Of a DNA stretch of 8,923 bases, positions 1 through 6,253 are shown in pieces. Every line of letters begins with the position of its first letter. Positions within the stretch are counted from its first letter, which is position 1. The stretch covers positions 1 through 8,923 of the forward strand of contig JAEZQR010000214.1 in assembly GCA_023413015.1 (NCBI GenBank), given 5' to 3'. Source of the stretch: Pseudomonadota bacterium (GTDB lineage: Bacteria; Pseudomonadota; Alphaproteobacteria; Sphingomonadales; Sphingomonadaceae). The position numbers were made by a program, and so were the translations under genes. Under the pieces are notes generated by a model, which was not told the DNA's origin, ran no database searches, and worked only from the letters and a program-made list of their open reading frames with translations.

Positions 1-650
1 TCGATCAGCGCGAGGCCCTGCGCCTCGGCGGTGACCAGCGCGGCAGTGGCGCCGTCGCCGAACAGCAGCATCGACAGCAGCTTGTCGAGCTCGGGCGTCT
101 CCTGGAAGTGGAGCGTGCACAGCTCGAGGTTGACGACGAGCACGCGGGCTTGCGGATCGGAGCGGACGATGTGGTGCGCGAGTCGCAGGCTGTTCACCGC
201 GGCGTAGCAGCCCATGAATCCGACGACGGTGCGTTCGATCGAGGGCGAGAGCCCGGCGCGCGCAACGATCAACTGGTCCAGCCCCGGCGCGACGAACCCG
301 GTGCACGAGGCGACGACAATGTGGGTGATGCCCGCCCGGTCGAACGCGCCGAGCGCATCGATCGCCTCGAGCGCCAGCTCAGGCGCGTAGCGTTCGTAGC
401 GCGCCATGCGTTCGGCGGTGCCGGGGAAGCGGCCGCGGCGATAGAAGCCCTCAGTATCGCCGCCGACGTCGGGGTCGGGCGCGAAATGCGAATAGCGATG
501 CTCGATGTCGGCGCGGCTCACCATGCGCCTGAACAGCAGCTGCTCGCGCCGTTCGGGAATGAAGCCTTCGACAAAATGGACGAACGCGTCGTGGACGTCG
601 TGCGGCGGTACCGCGGTGCCGATGCGGTTAATATGAGCGGTGGCGGCCAT
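1..650 (-). CDS. Type III polyketide synthase (chalcone synthase-like), C-terminus cut off by window edge
   Basis: The reverse strand is open from an ATG at 650 to the left edge, giving 216 residues of a protein whose family is usually about 350-390 long. The family is homodimeric and condenses acyl-CoA starters with malonyl-CoA to make pyrones, resorcinols or phloroglucinols. Seen: an N-terminal thiolase-fold start (NRIGTAVPPHDVH, 8-20), a strand-loop ASCTGFVAPGLDQL near 114-127, the nucleophile region GFMGCYAAVNSLR with Cys148 (codon 207-209), and LFGDGATAA near 196-204, which matches LFGDGAAA of chalcone synthases. The catalytic His and Asn would lie in the missing part. The start is supported by AAGGAG ten bases upstream. 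Starter unit and product cannot be inferred. It may head an operon continuing to the left. The family call is firm; a ketoacyl synthase III is less likely given the Cys context. Confidence 0.93.
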   Translation of the reverse strand, partial: MAATAHINRIGTAVPPHDVHDAFVHFVEGFIPERREQLLFRRMVSRADIEHRYSHFAPDPDVGGDTEGFYRRGRFPGTAERMARYERYAPELALEAIDALGAFDRAGITHIVVASCTGFVAPGLDQLIVARAGLSPSIERTVVGFMGCYAAVNSLRLAHHIVRSDPQARVLVVNLELCTLHFQETPELDKLLSMLLFGDGATAALVTAEAQGLALI

Positions 651-660
651 GCGATGCGCT

Positions 661-666
661 CTCCTT
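661..666 (-). promoter_or_regulatory. Ribosome binding site of the type III PKS gene
   Basis: On the minus strand this reads AAGGAG, a near-perfect Shine-Dalgarno sequence, with ten bases before the ATG at 650. It fixes the start of the polyketide synthase, since no competing start with a comparable site is seen nearby. Confidence 0.7.
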
Positions 667-680
667 GCCCGCATGCCCTA

Positions 681-695
681 CTTTGCGCGGCAAAG
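681..695. repeat. Perfect inverted repeat upstream of the PKS gene
   Basis: CTTTGC-GCG-GCAAAG has perfect 6-bp arms around 3 bases, 31 bp upstream of the polyketide synthase start. No T-run follows on either strand, so it does not look like an intrinsic terminator for the upstream outer-membrane gene. It could be an operator or a leader hairpin. The same half-site recurs before the leuS operon (1677-1695), with arms in the opposite orientation. The repeat is directly visible; a role is inferred. Confidence 0.35.
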
Positions 696-780
696 GATCA
701 ACTCCGCAAGGCGGTGAAAGTTTAGCTGCCGCGGCGATCGGTCATGCCGTGTGGCCACCCTGTGCGGGAGCGCGTGCCGC

Positions 781-1527
781 CTAGAAGCGGAACGACGTGC
801 CGAGATAGACCGACGGGTCCTCACGCTCGTCGGTCAGGCGCGGATCGAGCGGCGTGATCAGCTGGTAGCGCATGCCGCCCTGGAGCGACAGGCGCGGGGT
901 GAGCGCATAGGCGCCGCCGAGTTCGACCGCATAGCGCTTGTCGAGCGCCAGCGGATCGAGCGCCGCGTGCGACGGCTGCTCGCCGCTCGCCTGCAGGCTC
1001 GCCTTCCAGCGGTTGCCGCGATAGCTCAGGCCGAGATCGACGCCTTCGCGATGCGGACCGAATTCCGAGTCGATGCGGGTATAGCCGCCCGACAGCGAGA
1101 AGCCTTTGTAGCCGACCGCAACGCCGAGGTTGTATCCCGACGGCGTCAGCCCATCGATCGTCGGCGAGAGCGCCGCCACCGTCGCGTTGCGGCCTGCCGG
1201 TGCCGGCGCCAGGACCCGCGAGGTAAGGCCGAGCGTCAGCGCCTTGCGGTCGCCCTTGCCCGACGGCGTGAAGCGGAACGAGCGTTCGGTCGACTGGACC
1301 CGGACTGCCGCGCTGCGCGTCGGATCGACGAGTGACGGCGTGAACGACCCCAGGCTGCCGGGGCGCAGCTTTTCGGCGACGCCGGCTTCGGTGACGACCT
1401 GCGGCTTCTTCTTGGCTTTGGCAGCGGGCAGCGACTTGGCCGCGGTCGTGGGGTTGGCGTGCACGGGCGTCAGCGGCGCCGCGATCAGCGCTACTCCGGC
1501 CATCAATGCTGCGAGCCTGCTCGCCAC
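781..1527 (-). CDS. Putative outer-membrane beta-barrel protein (hypothetical)
   Basis: This encodes about 248 residues and I do not recognise a named family. The N-terminus is a clear Sec signal peptide: Arg near the start, a hydrophobic core (ALMAGVALIAAPL) and an AxA-like site, VHA then NP, near residue 24. The mature protein begins with a Lys/Ala/Pro-rich stretch (AKAKKKP, near 36-42). From about residue 80 there are alternating, aromatic-flanked amphipathic strands such as YNLGVAVGYKGFSLSGGYTR and YAVELGGAYAL. It ends YLGTSFRF, and a terminal Phe is the usual BAM recognition signal of outer-membrane barrels. No ATG fits well. I prefer GTG at 1527, ten bases from TAAGGA and keeping an Arg in the signal peptide; TTG at 1533 and ATG at 1503 are alternatives. 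It could be a small porin or a structural barrel. The gene is convincing; the function is unknown. Confidence 0.8.
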   Translation of the reverse strand: MASRLAALMAGVALIAAPLTPVHANPTTAAKSLPAAKAKKKPQVVTEAGVAEKLRPGSLGSFTPSLVDPTRSAAVRVQSTERSFRFTPSGKGDRKALTLGLTSRVLAPAPAGRNATVAALSPTIDGLTPSGYNLGVAVGYKGFSLSGGYTRIDSEFGPHREGVDLGLSYRGNRWKASLQASGEQPSHAALDPLALDKRYAVELGGAYALTPRLSLQGGMRYQLITPLDPRLTDEREDPSVYLGTSFRF

Positions 1528-1573
1528 CGCCAACTCATCCTTACCCGTCGCGCCGACCGGCGCTTGCTACACC

Positions 1574-1603
1574 TATATAGTGCTACGGAACGAATATCGA
1601 CAG
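1574..1603 (-). promoter_or_regulatory. Possible sigma-70-type promoter of the outer-membrane protein gene
   Basis: On the minus strand there is a TATATA -10 candidate at 1579-1574 and a weak -35, CTGTCG, at 1603-1598, with 18 bp between them. Read as CTATAT, the -10 matches the usual alphaproteobacterial form. Transcription would start near 1567, giving a leader of about 40 bases before the GTG at 1527. The -10 is good and the -35 poor, so this is tentative. Confidence 0.4.
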
Positions 1604-1633
1604 ACCCCCGTAATGAGTTGCAACGCCGCAGCT

Positions 1634-1665
1634 GACGATTCGATGCGCAGCTGTGTCGATTCGTC
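1634..1665. repeat. 32-bp imperfect dyad with two CGATTCG copies 21 bp apart
   Basis: Arms GACGATTCGA (1634-1643) and TCGATTCGTC (1656-1665) are inverted repeats matching at nine of ten positions around a 12-base centre. Each arm contains CGATTCG, itself a near-palindrome (CGA-T-TCG). The two copies start at 1636 and 1657, 21 bp apart, which is two helical turns. The element lies between the two divergent promoters, as an operator would. No regulator is identified. Confidence 0.45.
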
Positions 1666-1676
1666 CACAGTTTCGC

Positions 1677-1695
1677 CGCAAAGCCGGGCTTTGCG
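1677..1695. repeat. Perfect 9-bp-arm palindrome overlapping the -35 of the leuS-operon promoter
   Basis: CGCAAAGCC-G-GGCTTTGCG is a perfect 19-bp palindrome with a one-base centre. Its right arm overlaps the proposed -35 TTGCGT (1691-1696). The TTGCG of that arm can instead pair with CGCAA at 1700-1704 around TGAG, so the half-site CGCAA occurs three times in alternating orientation within 28 bp. A hairpin with one loop base cannot form as drawn, so a protein-binding site is more natural. It is not followed by a T-run. Confidence 0.5.
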
Positions 1696-1719
1696 TGAGC
1701 GCAACAGCCCGCCTATAAA
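1691..1719 (+). promoter_or_regulatory. Probable promoter of the DUF3576-leuS-lptE-holA unit
   Basis: TTGCGT (-35, 1691-1696), a 17-bp spacer and TATAAA (-10, 1714-1719) form a good housekeeping-type promoter. Initiation would fall near 1726, leaving a leader of about 25 bases with AAGGAG in it. No other comparable promoter is seen before the GTG at 1751. Both elements sit inside inverted repeats, which suggests regulation. Confidence 0.6.
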
Positions 1720-1726
1720 CGCGGGC
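1707..1726. repeat. Perfect inverted repeat bracketing the -10 box
   Basis: Arms GCCCGC (1707-1712) and GCGGGC (1721-1726) are perfect inverted repeats around eight bases that contain the TATAAA -10. A protein bound here would directly cover the -10 and the start point. GC-rich arms arise easily in this genome, so chance is possible; the exact centring on the -10 is what makes it notable. Confidence 0.4.
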
Positions 1727-1735
1727 GACGAATTC

Positions 1736-1741
1736 AAGGAG
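1736..1741 (+). promoter_or_regulatory. Ribosome binding site deciding the GTG start of the DUF3576 gene
   Basis: AAGGAG lies nine bases before GTG at 1751. It selects this GTG over the many upstream in-frame codons of a longer open frame, and the chosen start gives a clean lipoprotein signal peptide. Confidence 0.75.
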
Positions 1742-1750
1742 ATATCGACC

Positions 1751-2188
1751 GTGACGCAGACTGCCGTTCGCATCCTCGGCGTGGCGCTCGCCGCAACCGC
1801 GCTCACCGCCTGCGGCGGCCGCCAGGAGCGCCTCGCCACCGATGTCTCCGCCGAACGCGTCACCCAGATCGGCGTCAACGCCTATCTCTGGCGGGCGGCG
1901 CTCGAGACACTCGCCTTCATGCCGATGGCGCAGACGGATTCGAACGGCGGCGTCATCGTCACCGACTGGTACGCCAACCCGCAGGCGCCCAACGAGCGCG
2001 TCAAGGTAAGCGTGTTCATCCTCGACAAGGATCTGCGTGCCGACGCGCTGCGCGTCTCGGCCGTGCGCCAGGAGAACCGCGGCGGCACCTGGCTCGACGC
2101 GCCGGTTCGCGCCGGGACGGTGCAGAAGCTCGAAGAGGCGATCCTCGCCAAGGCCCGCGACCTGCGGCGCGCCGCCGTCCAAGGCTGA
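1751..2188 (+). CDS. DUF3576-type lipoprotein encoded directly upstream of leuS
   Basis: This encodes 145 residues from a GTG start with a strong RBS. The N-terminus is a lipoprotein signal: Arg7, a hydrophobic stretch (ILGVALAATALTA) and the lipobox Leu18-Thr19-Ala20-Cys21, after which the mature protein starts with acylated Cys. The rest is a small soluble domain with NAYLWRAALETLAFMPM near 43-59, a DWYANPQAPNERVKVSVFIL strand region near 72-91 and a helical C-terminus. I recognise this as a DUF3576-family protein, often found before leuS in alphaproteobacteria; its function is unknown. The protein should sit in the periplasm, anchored to the outer or inner membrane. The mature protein has Gly-Gly after Cys rather than Asp, which favours outer-membrane sorting by the classical Lol rule. 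leuS begins five bases after its stop, so the two are almost surely co-transcribed. The family name is from memory; gene and lipobox are seen. Confidence 0.88.
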   Translation: MTQTAVRILGVALAATALTACGGRQERLATDVSAERVTQIGVNAYLWRAALETLAFMPMAQTDSNGGVIVTDWYANPQAPNERVKVSVFILDKDLRADALRVSAVRQENRGGTWLDAPVRAGTVQKLEEAILAKARDLRRAAVQG

Positions 2189-2193
2189 CCCGC

Positions 2194-4698
2194 ATGACAC
2201 GCTACAATCCGAAGGCGGCCGAAAGCCGCTGGCAGCGGCTATGGGAAGAGCGCGGCACCTTCCATGCCGACGACGCCTCGCCGAAGCCCAAGGCCTATGT
2301 GCTGGAGATGTTCCCCTATCCGTCGGGGCGCATCCACATGGGCCATGTGCGCAACTACACGATGGGCGACGTGCTCGCCCGCGCGCGGCGCGCGCAGGGC
2401 TTCGAGGTGCTGCACCCGATGGGGTGGGACGCCTTCGGCATGCCGGCCGAGAACGCCGCCTTCGAGAAGAAGACGCACCCCGGCGACTGGACCTGGGCCA
2501 ATATCGCGACGATGCGCGACCAGCTGAAGGCGCTCGGCTTCGCGCTCGACTGGTCGCGCGAGCTCGCCACCTGCGACCCGGCCTATTACGGGCAGGAGCA
2601 GGCGCTGTTCCTCGACCTGCTTGCAGCGGGTCTGGTCTACCGCAAGGAAAGCTCGGTCAACTGGGACCCCGTCGACATGACGGTGCTGGCGAACGAGCAG
2701 GTGATCGACGGACGCGGCTGGCGCTCGGGCGCGCTGGTCGAGCGCCGCAAGCTCAGCCAATGGTTCCTGAAGATCACCGACTTCGCCGAGGACCTGCTCG
2801 AAGGCCTGAGGACGCTCGATCAATGGCCCGAGAAGGTCCGGCTCATGCAGGAGAACTGGATCGGCAAGAGCCAGGGTCTCCGCTTCCGTTTCCAGCTCGC
2901 CGGTCGCAGCGACGAGCTGGAAGTGTTCACCACGCGCCCCGACACGCTGTTCGGCGCGAGCTTCGCGGCGATCGCCGCCGATCATCCGCTGGCGGCCGAG
3001 GTCGCGGCGAACAACCCCGAGCTGGCGGCCTTCATCGAGGAATGCCGGCGTACCGGCACGGCGGCGGAAGAGATCGAGACCGCCGAGAAGAAGGGCTACG
3101 ACACCGGTCTCAAGGTCGTGCACCCGCTCGACCCGAGCTGGACGCTCCCCGTCTACGTCGCGAACTTCGTGCTGATGGAATATGGCACCGGCGCGATCTT
3201 CGGCTGCCCGGCGCACGACCAGCGCGACCTCGATTTCGCGCGCAAATATCATCTGCCCGTCAACCGCGTCGTCGCGCCCGAAGGCGAGGAAGATGCACCG
3301 ATCGGCGACGAAGCCTATGTCGGCCCAGGACGCATCGTGCATTCGCGCTTCCTCGACGGCCTGGACGTCGAAGCCGCCAAGGCCGAGGTGGTCCGCCGCG
3401 CCGAAAGCGAAGGCTGGGGGCAAGGCACCACCGTCTACCGCCTGCGCGACTGGGGCGTGTCGCGCCAGCGCTACTGGGGCACGCCAATCCCAATCATCCA
3501 CTGCGCGGCCTGCGGCCCGGTCCCGGTACCGAAGGATCAGCTCCCCGTCGAACTGCCGCAGGACGTGACCTTCGACGTGCCCGGCAACCCGCTCGACCGA
3601 CACCCGACGTGGAAGCACGTCGACTGCCCGAGCTGCGGCAAAGCGGCAGTGCGCGAGACCGATACGCTCGACACCTTCGTCGATTCGTCCTGGTATTTCA
3701 TCCGCTTCGCCAGCCAGCCCAAGGACAAGCCGTTCGACAAGCCGGTCGCAGAAAGCTGGCTGCCGGTCGGCCAATATATCGGTGGTGTCGAGCATGCGAT
3801 CCTGCACCTGCTCTACGCCCGCTTCTGGACGCGCGCGCTCCAGCGCATCGGCCGTCTCGACATCGCCGAGCCGTTCGCCAGCCTGTTCACGCAAGGCATG
3901 GTGACGCACGAGACCTACAAGAACGCCGACGGCCATTGGGTCGAGCCTTCGATGGTCGAGAAGCGCGGTGATCAGCTCGTCGAAGTCGCGACCGGCCAGC
4001 CGGTCCACGTCGGCCGCACCGAGAAGATGTCGAAGTCGAAGAAGAACGTCGTCGACCCGACCTCGATCATCGAGCAATATGGCGCCGATGCCGCCCGCTG
4101 GTTCATGCTGTCGGATAGCCCGCCGGAACGCGACCTCGCCTGGTCCGAGGCCGGCATCGAGGGCGCATGGCGCTTCGTGCAGCGCGTCTGGCGGCTCGTC
4201 GACGGCTCGCAGGCGGCGGGTGGCGACGATCCCGAGCTCAAGCGCACGCTCCACAAGGCGATCGCCGGCATCACCGCGGACATCGATGCGCTCCGCTTCA
4301 ACAAGGCCGTCGCCCGTCTCTACGAGCTCGCGACCGCCATCGAGAAGGCTGCGCCTTCGGCGGCGCGCCACGAGGCGGTGGTGAGGCTCGTCCAGCTCGT
4401 CGCCCCGATGATGCCGCACCTTGCCGAAGAGGCGTGGGCACATCTCGGCCAGTCGGGCCTCGTCGCCGATGCGGCCTGGCCGAAAGCCGACCCGGCGCTG
4501 CTGGTCGAAGACAGCGTGACGGTCGCCGTCCAGGTCAACGGCAAGCTGCGCGATACCATCGAGCTGCCCAAGGGCATGGCGCGCGACGCGGTCGAGGCCC
4601 AGGTGCTCAGCCTCGAAAAGGTGCAGCGGGCACTGGAGGGCAAGAGCCCGAAGAAGGTGATCGTTGTGCCCGACCGTCTGGTGAACCTCGTCGCATGA
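2194..4698 (+). CDS. leuS: Leucyl-tRNA synthetase
   Basis: This is the class Ia aminoacyl-tRNA synthetase that charges tRNA-Leu with leucine in the cytosol. The 834 residues match the bacterial family (about 860 in E. coli). Seen in order: the HIGH-type ATP motif PYPSGRIHMGH (41-51, HMGH 48-51); the CP1 editing domain with TTRPDTLFG (246-254, where Thr251 corresponds to the E. coli Thr that keeps Leu-tRNA from being edited) and MEYGTGAIFGCPAHDQRD (328-345, acidic residues 342 and 345); two CxxC pairs (Cys437/440 and Cys478/481) typical of a zinc knuckle; DSSWYFIRF; and KMSKS (611-615). A helical anticodon-binding domain and a small C-terminal domain follow. The ATG has only a weak AAGG nine bases upstream, inside the preceding gene, so translational coupling is likely. 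The stop overlaps the lptE start. Nothing appears truncated, and editing residues are intact. Confidence 0.98.
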   Translation: MTRYNPKAAESRWQRLWEERGTFHADDASPKPKAYVLEMFPYPSGRIHMGHVRNYTMGDVLARARRAQGFEVLHPMGWDAFGMPAENAAFEKKTHPGDWTWANIATMRDQLKALGFALDWSRELATCDPAYYGQEQALFLDLLAAGLVYRKESSVNWDPVDMTVLANEQVIDGRGWRSGALVERRKLSQWFLKITDFAEDLLEGLRTLDQWPEKVRLMQENWIGKSQGLRFRFQLAGRSDELEVFTTRPDTLFGASFAAIAADHPLAAEVAANNPELAAFIEECRRTGTAAEEIETAEKKGYDTGLKVVHPLDPSWTLPVYVANFVLMEYGTGAIFGCPAHDQRDLDFARKYHLPVNRVVAPEGEEDAPIGDEAYVGPGRIVHSRFLDGLDVEAAKAEVVRRAESEGWGQGTTVYRLRDWGVSRQRYWGTPIPIIHCAACGPVPVPKDQLPVELPQDVTFDVPGNPLDRHPTWKHVDCPSCGKAAVRETDTLDTFVDSSWYFIRFASQPKDKPFDKPVAESWLPVGQYIGGVEHAILHLLYARFWTRALQRIGRLDIAEPFASLFTQGMVTHETYKNADGHWVEPSMVEKRGDQLVEVATGQPVHVGRTEKMSKSKKNVVDPTSIIEQYGADAARWFMLSDSPPERDLAWSEAGIEGAWRFVQRVWRLVDGSQAAGGDDPELKRTLHKAIAGITADIDALRFNKAVARLYELATAIEKAAPSAARHEAVVRLVQLVAPMMPHLAEEAWAHLGQSGLVADAAWPKADPALLVEDSVTVAVQVNGKLRDTIELPKGMARDAVEAQVLSLEKVQRALEGKSPKKVIVVPDRLVNLVA

Positions 4699-5216
4699 GG
4701 CGCGGCGGCGCCTTCGTCGTCGTGGCGGCACTCGCCGTTTCAGGGTGTGCCCTGCAGCCGATCTATGCCGGCGGCGCCCGGAGCGAGGCGGTGCAGGCGC
4801 TGGCGAGCATCCAGGTGGATCCCATCCCCGGCCGCGCGGGCTTCCTTGTGCGCAGCGCGCTGCAGGACCGGCTCGGCAGTGCTGCCGGCGCCGGGCGCTA
4901 CCGGCTGGTGATCGAGCTCGATGACGCCATCGAAGGCTTCGCGATCCGGCGCGACGACTCGACGACGCGCGAACGCCGCACCTTGCGCGCCCGCTATCAG
5001 CTCATCAGCGCCGACGGCAGCCGCACGCTGCTCGACGCGACGGCGCGCACCGATGCCGGCATCGACGTCGTGCGCTCGTCCGACTATGCCGTGGTCGCCG
5101 CCGAGAATACGGCGCTCGAACGGCTCGCCGTCGATCTCGTCGAGGAGATCATGACCCGCCTCGCCGTGCTCGCCCGCACGACCCCCGAGCTGCAGGCCAG
5201 CGCTTCCCGCCCGTGA
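4695..5216 (+). CDS. lptE: LPS-assembly lipoprotein LptE
   Basis: LptE is the outer-membrane lipoprotein that plugs the LptD barrel and helps place lipopolysaccharide on the cell surface. The 173 residues start at an ATG inside the leuS stop (ATGA overlap). Seen: a short signal peptide with Arg2-Arg3, a hydrophobic core (AFVVVAALAV) and the lipobox Val15-Ser16-Gly17-Cys18; the typical CALQPIYAGG after it; then a mixed alpha/beta domain with SIQVDPIPGRAGFLVRSALQ (about 36-55) and RYQLIS / LLDATARTD strands, as in the family. A helical C-terminus follows (ENTALERLAVDLVEEIMTRL). The lipobox has Val rather than Leu at -3, which is tolerated. The identification rests on fold pattern plus position between leuS and holA, the same order as in E. 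coli. LptE proteins diverge strongly, so context carries weight. Confidence 0.93.
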   Translation: MRRGGAFVVVAALAVSGCALQPIYAGGARSEAVQALASIQVDPIPGRAGFLVRSALQDRLGSAAGAGRYRLVIELDDAIEGFAIRRDDSTTRERRTLRARYQLISADGSRTLLDATARTDAGIDVVRSSDYAVVAAENTALERLAVDLVEEIMTRLAVLARTTPELQASASRP

Positions 5217-6226
5217 AAAGCGTCCGCGCCGACAAGGGCTTCGCCCCCGATCGGATTGGGGCGGACGTGCGCCTCACCCTGTTCCACGGCGCCGACGAGG
5301 CGGCCTCGGCCGAGCTTGCCGCGAAGCTTGTCGCGCATTTCGGCGGTGAGGTGACAGCGCTCGCCCCCGCAACGCTCAAGGAAGATCCTGGCCGCTTGGC
5401 CGACGAGGCCGCCGCGGTATCGATGTTCGGCGACCGGCGCGTGATCCGCATCGATGGCGCCGCCGAGGAAAGTGTCGAGGCGGTCTCGCTGCTGCTGGGA
5501 AGCCCGGCGGCCGGCAATCCCGCGATCATGACGGCCGGCCCGCTCAAGAAGGGGTCGAAACTGCTGGCGCTGGTCGAGGAGGCGCCCAACGCCTTTGCAG
5601 TAGTGAGCTACGAGCCCGATGCGCGCGACACCGGGCGTATCGTCGAAGGCATGGCCGCCGAATTCGGCCTCCAGCCCACGCGCGAGGCGTCGGCGCGCCT
5701 GCTCGATGCCTGTGCCGGCGACCGGCGGCTCCTCCGGCGCGAGCTGGAGAAGCTCGCGCTCTACGTCGATGCCGCGCCCGACCGGCCACAGAAGCTGACG
5801 CCGGAGGCGGTGGCAGCGATCGGCGCCGCGATCGACGATGCCGATTTCGGCGCGCTGGTCGAAGCGGTCGCGGGCGGCAAGCCGGCGCAGGCGGACCGCC
5901 AGATCGCCAAGCTGTTCGGCCAAGGCATCGCCGGTATCGCGCTGCTGCGCGCGGTCGCCCGGCGGCTGTGGCTGCTCGCCGACCTGCGCACCGCCGTCGA
6001 TGGCGGTGTCAGCCCACAAGCGGCGGTCGATGGCGCACGTCCGCCGATCTTCTGGAAGGAGAAGGACCGCGTCGTGGCACAAGTGCAGCGCTGGCGCGCG
6101 TTATCCCTGCGCCACGCGCTCGACCGCTTGCTCGCCGCCGAGCGCGATATCAAGAAGAGCGGGACCGCCGGCGATGTCCTTGCCGCGCAAGCGCTGCTGG
6201 CTATCGCCGCGCTGGCCGCACGATAG
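5213..6226 (+). CDS. holA: DNA polymerase III subunit delta (clamp loader)
   Basis: Delta is the wrench subunit of the clamp loader: it binds and opens the beta sliding clamp during replication. There are 337 residues (343 in E. coli). The start is a GTG overlapping the lptE stop (GTGA), with no clear RBS, so translation is probably coupled. Seen: the AAA+-like first domain beginning VRLTLFHGADEAAS (19-32), where the Walker A lysine is absent as expected for delta; conserved segments DEAAAVSMFGDRRVIRI (about 64-80) and GPLKKGSKL; then a helical lid, with DRRLLRRELEKLALY (about 170-184); and the collar domain (about 205-335), with FWKEKDRVVAQVQRW and DIKKSGTAGDVLAAQALL near the end. It is the last gene of the unit; the convergent regulator gene ends 11 bases further on. 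No oddities are seen. Confidence 0.95.
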   Translation: MKSVRADKGFAPDRIGADVRLTLFHGADEAASAELAAKLVAHFGGEVTALAPATLKEDPGRLADEAAAVSMFGDRRVIRIDGAAEESVEAVSLLLGSPAAGNPAIMTAGPLKKGSKLLALVEEAPNAFAVVSYEPDARDTGRIVEGMAAEFGLQPTREASARLLDACAGDRRLLRRELEKLALYVDAAPDRPQKLTPEAVAAIGAAIDDADFGALVEAVAGGKPAQADRQIAKLFGQGIAGIALLRAVARRLWLLADLRTAVDGGVSPQAAVDGARPPIFWKEKDRVVAQVQRWRALSLRHALDRLLAAERDIKKSGTAGDVLAAQALLAIAALAAR

Positions 6227-6232
6227 ACGACG

Positions 6233-6253
6233 GCCGATCAGCCGGGGATCGGC
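6233..6253. terminator. Possible stem-loop at the convergent holA / regulator ends
   Basis: GCCGATC (6233-6239) and GATCGGC (6247-6253) form a perfect 7-bp stem with a 7-base loop, just after the holA stop and over the last codons of the convergent regulator gene. No T-run follows on either side, so it is not a classical intrinsic terminator. It could protect mRNA 3' ends or assist bidirectional termination. Confidence 0.3.

Noticed and set aside
108..725. A plus-strand open frame of 205 codons over the left end.
   Set aside because: The minus strand there encodes a clear type III polyketide synthase with its catalytic Cys and an RBS. The plus-strand product has no recognisable features.
1130..1750. 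A long N-terminal extension of the DUF3576 frame upstream of 1751.
   Set aside because: It would run through the divergent promoters and antisense to the barrel gene. AAGGAG, the GTG at 1751 and the lipoprotein signal fix the shorter start.
1600..1750. A leucine-rich leader peptide that would attenuate the leuS operon.
   Set aside because: No short ORF with an RBS and a run of leucine codons is present, and no terminator hairpin with a T-run precedes the first gene.
2037..3971. A 644-codon plus-strand open frame overlapping leuS in another frame.
   Set aside because: The product is extremely Arg/Pro/Ala-rich and low in complexity, it starts inside the DUF3576 gene without an RBS, and leuS explains the region.
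2239..4731. An 830-codon open frame antisense to leuS.
   Set aside because: It lies wholly over leuS, which has every class Ia motif. The antisense product is Arg/Asp/Ala/Val-rich with no recognisable domain. Such frames are a by-product of G/C-biased third codon positions.
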